NCBI GenBank assembly: GCA_017629615.1
Contig: JAGBWT010000173.1
Location: forward strand, 1 to 11,177
Reading direction: 5' to 3'
Length of the DNA stretch: 11,177 nt
Source: Alistipes sp.
GTDB lineage: Bacteria; Bacteroidota; Bacteroidia; Bacteroidales; Rikenellaceae
The notes beneath the pieces were generated by a model. It was not told the origin of the DNA. It saw only the letters and a list, made by a program, of their open reading frames with translations, and made no database searches. The translations under genes were made by a program, and so were the position numbers. Below, piece after piece: positions 5,473 to 11,177 of this stretch; position 1 is the first letter of the stretch, and every line of letters begins with the position of its first letter.

Positions 5473-7173
5473 ATGAAAAAACTACTCACGCTGCTCCTCG
5501 CTGTTTGCACCATCGCAACAGCCGCAGCACAAAGCACCTTCACCTCGACGCTCAAAGCAAAGGCCAAGAAGGGCACAACAATCTATGGCACGGTAGAGTG
5601 CGACGGCAAGCCTCTGGCAGGCGTGCAGGTGTCGGACGGCTACGAAATCGCCACAACCGACAAGCGCGGTGTCTACAACCTCGCTTCGGCAAAGCGTAAC
5701 GGCTACGTCTTTGTCATCCTCCCTTCGGGCTACGAAGCTCCAACCGAGGGCAAAGATGTTGTCCCTCAATTCTGGGCCAACCTTACGGCCGACGCGCAGA
5801 CGGCCGAGCGTCACGACTTCACGCTCCGCAAGGTCGATAACCTCCGCCACGTCATCGTTGCCGCTACGGACATTCACCTTGCCAACCACCACAACGACAT
5901 CGGCAACTTTACCGACAGTTTCCTCCCCTCGTTGCGTGCCGAGATAAAGGAGTATCAGGAGAAGGGTATCCCTGTCTATACGTTATCGCTGGGCGATAGC
6001 AGCCACGAAATCTATTGGTACGACTACCTCTACGACATCGGTAACTTCCGCCGCACGTTGGCCGAGGTCGATTACCCTACGCAGTTCTTCAACACGATGG
6101 GTAACCACGACAACGACGGTGCAACCCCTTGCGACGCGAATACCGATTTTGCCGCCGCAGCCAAGTACCGCGCAGCATTTGGTCCGACCTACTACTCGAT
6201 GAATCTCGGCAAGATTCACTACATTATGCTCGACAACATCTTCTACAAGAACAACCCGGGTGGCAAACCTGCCAAAGGTATTGTCGGCGCACGCGACTAC
6301 GACATCGCAATCAGCCGCGAGCAACTCGATTGGCTCGCCAAAGATTTGGCCGCAGTCGATAAATCGACCCCTATCATTATCGGCTGTCACTCGCCAATCT
6401 TCCGCTATAAGAATGGTCGCAACGGCACCATCACCTCGACACTCTCGCCCGAGAACGAGGCCGCATTGATTGCCCTGCTCAAAGATTTCAGCACCGTGCA
6501 TATCCTTGCTGGTCACACCCACCGCAACCGCACCACTCGTGGTTGTGACGACAAGAACCGCCCCGAGTTGCGCAACATCATCGACCACAACATCGTGGCC
6601 GTTGCGGGTTCGCTCTGGTACTCGTCGGGCTTCGGTGGCCCTCAAATCGGTTCGCTCGGCGAGCCTGCGGGTTGCAAAATCTTCACCATCGACTCGACAA
6701 ATATCGAGTGGCGTTTCAAGGCTACACAATACCCTGCCGACAAGCAATTCACCTGCTTCGATATGAACAGCGTGTGCGAATATTTCCGCACCAATGGCGA
6801 GGTAAAGGTCTTCCGTCACCACTATCCAAAGCGTGCCAATTACGCTGCGGTCGAGGAGAATACCATTATGGTAAATGTTTGGGATTGGGCCAACGACTGG
6901 AAGATTTCAATCAAGGAGAATGGCGTCGAGTTGCCCGTTAAGCGCAAGAAGGCCGAGAGTCCGTTGATGCTCGTCAATATCGATATTCCGAACACCTTGT
7001 GGCTCTCGAAGTTCGCTTCAAAGAACAACAAACAGAAGCCACACCCTCATATGTTCCACGCCGTAGCCTCGTCGGCCGACTCGACTATCGAGGTCACCGT
7101 AACCGATGCCTTTGGCAACGTCTATACCGAGACTATGGAGCGACCAAAGCAATTCCACCGCTTTATGAAATAA
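5473..7173 (+). CDS. Secreted calcineurin-like phosphoesterase, copy 1 of a tandem pair
   Basis: The predicted 566-residue exported metal-dependent phosphoesterase has a signal peptide at 1-19 (ATAAA|QS). Residues 36-120 form a MetallophosN-like beta-sandwich (IYGTVECDGKPLAGVQVSD, resembling carboxypeptidase-regulatory domains). Residues 125-375 form the metallophosphoesterase core. The dinuclear metal motifs are all present: D133-x-H135, GD at 174-175, GNHD at 210-213, H306 in GCHSPIF, and GHTH at 347-350. Residues 400-566 match the MetallophosC tail, ending with VTVTDAFGNVYTETMERPKQFH. The frame is open upstream into relA, but the signal peptide fixes the ATG at 5473, 38 bases after relA. 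The natural substrate cannot be read from the sequence; relatives hydrolyse phosphomono- or diesters outside the cytoplasm. Copy 2 follows after 21 bases. Confidence 0.9.
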   Translation: MKKLLTLLLAVCTIATAAAQSTFTSTLKAKAKKGTTIYGTVECDGKPLAGVQVSDGYEIATTDKRGVYNLASAKRNGYVFVILPSGYEAPTEGKDVVPQFWANLTADAQTAERHDFTLRKVDNLRHVIVAATDIHLANHHNDIGNFTDSFLPSLRAEIKEYQEKGIPVYTLSLGDSSHEIYWYDYLYDIGNFRRTLAEVDYPTQFFNTMGNHDNDGATPCDANTDFAAAAKYRAAFGPTYYSMNLGKIHYIMLDNIFYKNNPGGKPAKGIVGARDYDIAISREQLDWLAKDLAAVDKSTPIIIGCHSPIFRYKNGRNGTITSTLSPENEAALIALLKDFSTVHILAGHTHRNRTTRGCDDKNRPELRNIIDHNIVAVAGSLWYSSGFGGPQIGSLGEPAGCKIFTIDSTNIEWRFKATQYPADKQFTCFDMNSVCEYFRTNGEVKVFRHHYPKRANYAAVEENTIMVNVWDWANDWKISIKENGVELPVKRKKAESPLMLVNIDIPNTLWLSKFASKNNKQKPHPHMFHAVASSADSTIEVTVTDAFGNVYTETMERPKQFHRFMK

Positions 7174-7194
7174 CCTAAAACCCAACGATTCGAT

Positions 7195-8907
7195 ATGAAA
7201 CGATTTTTCGCGCTACTCCTCGCCGTTTGCTCAATCGCAACGGTAGTAGCACAAAGCACCTTCACCTCGACCCTCGCGGCAAAGGCCAAGAAGGGTGCAA
7301 CAATCTATGGTACGGTCGAGTGCGACGGCAAGCCTCTGGCAGGCGTGCAGGTGTCGGACGGCTATGAGATTACCACAACCGACAAGCACGGTGTCTACAA
7401 CCTCACATCGGCCAAGCGCAATGGCAACGTCTTTGTGATTATCCCTTCGGGCTACGAGGCTCTGACCGAGGGGGCAGATGTTGTGCCACAATTCTGGGCC
7501 AACCTTACGGCCGACGCGCAGACGGCCGAGCGTCACGACTTCGCGCTCCGCAAGGTCGATAACCTCCGCCACGTCATCGTCACGACGGCCGACATTCACC
7601 TCTCCAACCGCTTCAACGACACTGCAACCTTCGCCAACAGTTTCGTTCCAAGCCTCAAAGCCGAGTTGGAGCAGTATCGCAAGGCCGGCATTCCGGTCTA
7701 TACGCTCAATGTTGGTGACAGCAGTTTCGACCTCTATTGGTACGACTTCCTCTACGATATTCGCGACTTCCGTCGCACGTTGGCCGAGGTGGGCTACCCG
7801 ACCCAATTCTTCAACACGATGGGTAACCACGACAACGACGGTGCTACCCCTTGCGATGCAAACACCGACTTTGCCGCCGAGGCAAAGTATCGCGAGGCCT
7901 TTGGTCCGACCTACTACTCGATGAACCTCGGCAACATTCACTACGTTATGCTCGACAACATCGTCTACCTCAACGAGCCAAAGGCAAATGCAAAGGTGGG
8001 TGGAGGTATCGTCGGCGCACGCAACTATAAGGCAGCCTTTACGCGCGAGCAACTCGATTGGCTCGCCAAGGATTTGGCCGCAGTCGATAAATCGACCCCT
8101 GTGGTTATCGGCGTACACTCGCCAATCTTCCGCTACAAGAACTATATGGACGGCGAGGTTAGTATCCGCCTGCCCGAGGAGCAACAGAGCGAGTTTGTCG
8201 GTCTGTTGCGCGACTTCGAGAAGGTACACCTCCTCTCGGGCCACACCCACCGCAACCGCTGCTGCTATGGCGTGCGCGACACCGAGAAGCCCGACATCGC
8301 CAACATCACCGAGCATACGGTTGTTGCCGTATCGGGTACAAGATGGCACACAACAGCCTTCGGAGGCGACCAAATCGGTGTTACGGGTGACCCTGCGGGT
8401 TGCAAAATCTTCACAATCGGCAACAAAGATATAAAGTGGTATTTCAAGGCGACCGAATTTGACAGCCAAACCCAATTCCGTTGCTTCGATATGAACAGCG
8501 TACGCGACTACTATCGCACCAATGGCGAGGTGCGCGTATTCCTCGACCACTACCCTAACCGCACCGACTTTGCAAAGTTCAAGGGCGACAACGTCGTTGT
8601 AGTTCACGTTTGGGATTGGGCTACCGACTGGAAGATTTCAATCAAGGAGAATGGCGTCGAACTGCCTGTCAAGCGCAAGAAGATGGAGAGTCCGCAATAT
8701 ATGGTTGCCTACGAAATTCCAAAGCGCCTCTGGACCTTCGACCTCGGCTCGTCGAGTGGCTCGAAGATGTCGCGCCACCCTCATATGTTCCGCGCTACGG
8801 CTTCGTCGGCCGACTCGACTATCGAGGTTACCGTGACCGATGCCTTCGGCAACGTCTATACCGAGACGATGACCCGTCCAAAACAATTCCACAAACTAAT
8901 GCGATAA
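7195..8907 (+). CDS. Secreted calcineurin-like phosphoesterase, copy 2 of a tandem pair
   Basis: This 570-residue paralogue of the upstream gene has the same architecture: signal peptide 1-19 (ATVVA|QS), MetallophosN-like sandwich 36-120, catalytic core about 125-377, MetallophosC tail to the end. All metal ligands are kept: D133, H135, D175, N211, H212, H308, H350 and H352. Differences cluster between the motifs. GVHSPIF replaces GCHSPIF, the loop at 257-272 is two residues longer, and the segment after GHTHRN reads CCYGVRDTEKPD instead of TTRGCDDKNRPE. Two more residues are added in the C-terminal part near 513-527. Both copies therefore look active but may prefer different substrates, which is inference. 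The ATG is 21 bases after copy 1, and araB starts 15 bases after its stop. Confidence 0.9.
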   Translation: MKRFFALLLAVCSIATVVAQSTFTSTLAAKAKKGATIYGTVECDGKPLAGVQVSDGYEITTTDKHGVYNLTSAKRNGNVFVIIPSGYEALTEGADVVPQFWANLTADAQTAERHDFALRKVDNLRHVIVTTADIHLSNRFNDTATFANSFVPSLKAELEQYRKAGIPVYTLNVGDSSFDLYWYDFLYDIRDFRRTLAEVGYPTQFFNTMGNHDNDGATPCDANTDFAAEAKYREAFGPTYYSMNLGNIHYVMLDNIVYLNEPKANAKVGGGIVGARNYKAAFTREQLDWLAKDLAAVDKSTPVVIGVHSPIFRYKNYMDGEVSIRLPEEQQSEFVGLLRDFEKVHLLSGHTHRNRCCYGVRDTEKPDIANITEHTVVAVSGTRWHTTAFGGDQIGVTGDPAGCKIFTIGNKDIKWYFKATEFDSQTQFRCFDMNSVRDYYRTNGEVRVFLDHYPNRTDFAKFKGDNVVVVHVWDWATDWKISIKENGVELPVKRKKMESPQYMVAYEIPKRLWTFDLGSSSGSKMSRHPHMFRATASSADSTIEVTVTDAFGNVYTETMTRPKQFHKLMR

Positions 8908-8922
8908 ACAACCTTCAAGACT

Positions 8923-10596
8923 ATGAATAGAGATTATGTTATCGGTCTCGACTATGGCTCCGACTCGGTTCGAGCCGTATTGGTCGATGCTCACAACGGC
9001 GAGCAGATTGCCGAGGCAGTTCACAACTACGAACGTTGGCGTCAGGGCCTCTATTGCAATGCTGCCGAGAGTCGTTTCCGTCAGCACCCACTCGACTACC
9101 TCGAAGGGTTGCACAACGTGCTGCACGGCATCTTGGACAACCACCCGCAGGAGGCGAAATTTGTACGCGCCATCTCGGTCGATACGACGGCCAGCACCCC
9201 TTGCTTGACCGACGAAAACCTGCAACCGCTCTCGCTCAAAGAGGAGTTCAAGGATAATCCCGATGCGATGTTCGTTTTGTGGAAGGACCACACGGGCGTT
9301 GCCGAGGCTGCCGAAATCGAGGCTGCCTGCCACGCCAACGAGGTCGATTATACCCAGGTTTCGGGCTACCACTACTCGGCCGAATGTTTCTGGTCGAAGG
9401 TGTTGCACCTGCTGCGCACCTCGGAGCCGATACGCAAAGCGGCTCGCTCGGTTATCGAGTGTAGCGACTACATCACCGCAACGCTGACCGGCACAACCGA
9501 CCCTGCGAAGAACCGTATGGGTCACTGCAACGCATCGCAAAAGATGTTCTGGTCGGAGGATTGGGGTGGCTTCCCGCCGGAGTCGTTCTTCGAGGCTCTC
9601 GACCCTGCCATCATACCGATACTCCGCACGATGAACGCCAACAAATATACCTGCGACAAGCCATACGGCACAATCGACCCACAGTTGGCCGACTCGCTCG
9701 GTCTGAATCACGACGTTGTCGTGGGCTGTGGCAACGTCGATTCGCATCAGGGCGCAATCGGTGCAGGTGTAGCCTACAAGACGGCTATGATAAACCTCGG
9801 CACTTCGGGTTGCTGTATGTTCGTTATTCCGAACGAGGTACTCGGCGGTCGCATCATCGATGGCGTATTTGGTCAGGCCGATAGTTGTATTCTGCCGGGT
9901 ATGGTGGGCTTCGAGGTCGGACTCTCGGCCTTTGGCGATGCCTACGCTTGGCTGCGTCGCACACTCGCATACCCTGTAACCGAAATCCTCGGTAAGAGTG
10001 AGCGCATCGACGAGGTTACACGCAAGGCTCTGGTCGAGGAGGTGTCGGACAAAATCCTCTACCAACTTGGCGAAGATGCTGCCCGTCTGCCTCACCGCAT
10101 CGATGCTCCGTTTGCGACCGACTGGTTCAACGGCCGTCGCTCACCCGACCCTAACCAAAATCTGTGGGGCTCGCTGATGGGTCTGCACCTGTCGAGTTCG
10201 GCTCCCGAACTCTACTACGCGATTGTCGAGGCTACGGCATTGGCTATGAAGACCATCGTAGACCACCTTCGCGAGCGCGGTATCGACTTCGACGCCTTTA
10301 TCGGTGTGGGTGGTATCTCGCAAAAGTCGCCTTTCGTGATGCAGATGTTGGCCGACGCCATCGGCAAGGAGATTCGTGTGTCGGAGTGCAAGCAGTCGTG
10401 CGCACTCGGCTCGGCTATCTGCGCCTCGGTCGTTGCGGGTCTATATCCGACAATCGAGGAGGCTCAAAAGGCCCTCTGTCGCCCGATTATCCGCACCTAT
10501 ACTCCCGACCCAGTACATCGCGAGTTGTTGCAACGTCGCCACGAGTTGTATCGCGAGGCAGGTCGATTTACCGAAAATATCGTAAATAATTTTTAA
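8923..10596 (+). CDS. araB: L-ribulokinase (FGGY family)
   Basis: The 557-residue product phosphorylates L-ribulose to L-ribulose 5-phosphate in cytoplasmic L-arabinose catabolism. It follows E. coli AraB closely along its length. The N-terminal phosphate-binding loop is GLDYGSDSVRAVLVD at 8-22. Other shared blocks are VDTTASTP at 86-93, NPDAMFVLWKDHT at 112-124 and WGGFPPESFFEALDP at 214-228. The catalytic Asp is D273 in GNVDSHQGAIGAG. Further shared segments are GFEVGLSAFGDAYAWL at 329-344, DWFNGRRSPDPNQ at 400-412 and the C-terminal nucleotide-site GVGGISQKS at 461-469. The family's usual length is about 550-570. It starts 15 bases after copy 2 of the phosphoesterase, with no Shine-Dalgarno motif. 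Neither araA nor araD is in the window, so the pathway context is incomplete here. Other FGGY pentulokinases are less likely, given the match through the whole chain. Confidence 0.93.
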   Translation: MNRDYVIGLDYGSDSVRAVLVDAHNGEQIAEAVHNYERWRQGLYCNAAESRFRQHPLDYLEGLHNVLHGILDNHPQEAKFVRAISVDTTASTPCLTDENLQPLSLKEEFKDNPDAMFVLWKDHTGVAEAAEIEAACHANEVDYTQVSGYHYSAECFWSKVLHLLRTSEPIRKAARSVIECSDYITATLTGTTDPAKNRMGHCNASQKMFWSEDWGGFPPESFFEALDPAIIPILRTMNANKYTCDKPYGTIDPQLADSLGLNHDVVVGCGNVDSHQGAIGAGVAYKTAMINLGTSGCCMFVIPNEVLGGRIIDGVFGQADSCILPGMVGFEVGLSAFGDAYAWLRRTLAYPVTEILGKSERIDEVTRKALVEEVSDKILYQLGEDAARLPHRIDAPFATDWFNGRRSPDPNQNLWGSLMGLHLSSSAPELYYAIVEATALAMKTIVDHLRERGIDFDAFIGVGGISQKSPFVMQMLADAIGKEIRVSECKQSCALGSAICASVVAGLYPTIEEAQKALCRPIIRTYTPDPVHRELLQRRHELYREAGRFTENIVNNF

Positions 10597-10624
10597 CTAA
10601 TACACACTACTTATTTTAATTATT

Positions 10625-11177
10625 ATGAAGACAATCAAAGAGCCTGCTCGCCAACTCAACGTGCGAGCCGAAGTCGATGTCCTGGTTGTAGGTGGAGGCC
10701 CTGCCGGTATGATGGCTGCCGAAGCTGCTGCGCAAGACAAAAATCTGAAAGTTATGTTGCTCGAACAACGTGGCTATTTGGGAGGTAACCTCACAATCGG
10801 TCTGCCAATCCTCTCGTTCCTCGGTCCGAAGGGTAATCAGGTCGTGAAGGGTGGCGCACAAAAATTTATCGACCGTATGTGGGCCAAAGGTGCTGCAAGC
10901 GAGCATAAGCCTTGCAAGAACCATATGTCGCTCACGATTATCGACCCCGATGTAACCAAGACTGTTGCTTGGGATATTATGGACGATGCTGGCGTCGATG
11001 TTCTGCTCTATACATTTGTTACCGACACCATTGTCGAGGAGGGCAAGGTGACGGGCGTTATCATCGAGACCAAAGCGGGTCGTGAGGCTATCCTCGCAAA
11101 GACCATCATCGACTGTACGGGCGACGGCGACGTTGCATTCCGTGCAGGTGTCGAGTGCAACAAGGGTGACGAGAATG
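10625..11177 (+). CDS. FAD-dependent oxidoreductase, N-terminal part (runs off the window)
   Basis: The first 184 residues are visible and the frame is open to the last base. A Rossmann FAD-binding motif lies at 19-31 (VLVVGGGPAGMMAA, with G23, G25 and G28), and E47 in MLLEQ would bind the adenosine ribose. GYLGGNLTIGLPILSF at 50-65 and IIDCTGDGDVAFRAG at 161-175 are typical of the FAD_oxidored (PF12831) family, whose members are flavin proteins of varied or unknown substrate. No signal peptide is evident, although such proteins in this phylum sometimes have one; this start (MKTIKEPARQ) is not hydrophobic. The ATG lies 28 bases after araB, in an AT-rich leader without a Shine-Dalgarno motif. 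The substrate is unknown. Proximity to araB suggests, but does not show, a sugar-related role. Confidence 0.85.
   Translation, partial: MKTIKEPARQLNVRAEVDVLVVGGGPAGMMAAEAAAQDKNLKVMLLEQRGYLGGNLTIGLPILSFLGPKGNQVVKGGAQKFIDRMWAKGAASEHKPCKNHMSLTIIDPDVTKTVAWDIMDDAGVDVLLYTFVTDTIVEEGKVTGVIIETKAGREAILAKTIIDCTGDGDVAFRAGVECNKGDEN

Larger units (their letters stand above)
5473..8907. repeat. Tandem gene duplication with mosaic identity (phosphoesterase copies 1 and 2)
   Basis: The two phosphoesterase genes align end to end in the same direction. By eye, 112 of the first 130 residues are identical, while residues 131-165 are far less alike. At DNA level, 5767-5858 matches 7489-7580 at 91 of 92 bases. Other exact runs are 5596-5642 with 7318-7364 (47 bases) and 6894-6929 with 8625-8660 (36 bases). 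Patches that match even at silent sites, set among diverged patches, suggest gene conversion or strong codon constraint. The copies could also recombine to delete one gene. Confidence 0.9.

Noticed and set aside
7231..8607. Long reverse-strand open frame (458 codons) opposite phosphoesterase copy 2, with a similar frame opposite copy 1 (5983-6822)
   Set aside because: It is an antisense shadow created by the codon bias of the real gene. Its apparent homologue opposite copy 1 is explained by the duplication itself, not by selection. The product has no recognisable domain, and the forward gene has a complete catalytic motif set.
8896..10095. Reverse-strand open frame of 399 codons opposite araB
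   Set aside because: The forward strand encodes a full-length ribulokinase with conserved motifs throughout; the antisense product shows no family features.
11011..11018. TACATTTG, matching the Bacteroides -7 promoter element TAnnTTTG
   Set aside because: It is within the FAD oxidoreductase coding region, and no TTTG -33 element lies at the proper distance upstream.

Overview
The window is an accessory-poor stretch of chromosome from a Bacteroidota bacterium, most likely a Bacteroidales member. Rikenellaceae/Alistipes-like is my best guess from the moderately GC-rich, CGC/CTC/GAC-rich codon use, but this is inference and not proven. Supporting signs are the absence of Shine-Dalgarno motifs before every start, the A/T-rich AATTTTT heptamer arrays between genes, MetallophosN/MetallophosC-type secreted phosphoesterases, a TonB-plug-like secreted protein, and a RelA paralogue with the degenerate HD site seen in this phylum. 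All genes lie on the + strand, with gaps of at most 45 bases. I see no RNA gene, CRISPR array, insertion sequence or convincing rho-independent terminator.

Layout. 1-369 is the C-terminal third of peptide chain release factor 1 (prfA), cut by the window edge just after its GGQ loop. A perfect 17-base dyad (365-381) overlaps the prfA stop codon and is followed by an AT heptamer array (382-407). Next come a small secreted protein joining a TonB-receptor-plug-like motif to a TonB C-terminal-like domain (406-963), then xseA (971-2152) and a short xseB (2160-2336), the two subunits of exonuclease VII. A second heptamer array in the opposite orientation (2349-2381) precedes a zinc-knuckle class I SAM methyltransferase (2382-3179). 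A full-length RelA-type (p)ppGpp synthetase follows (3194-5434), whose hydrolase site has lost its key acidic pair.

The second half holds two tandemly duplicated secreted calcineurin-like phosphoesterases (5473-7173 and 7195-8907), an L-ribulokinase (araB, 8923-10596), and the first 184 residues of an FAD-dependent oxidoreductase that runs off the end (10625-11177).

Functionally, the left part is housekeeping: translation termination, DNA repair and the stringent response. The right part looks like a colinear carbohydrate or phosphoester utilisation segment in which exported enzymes act outside the cytoplasm and AraB acts inside. That link rests only on orientation and short spacing. I did not find a clear undescribed system. 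The points most worth a second look are the mosaic identity of the duplicated phosphoesterases, the RelA active-site changes, the plug/TonB-C fusion protein, and the all-frame-stopping heptamer arrays with the adjacent dyad.
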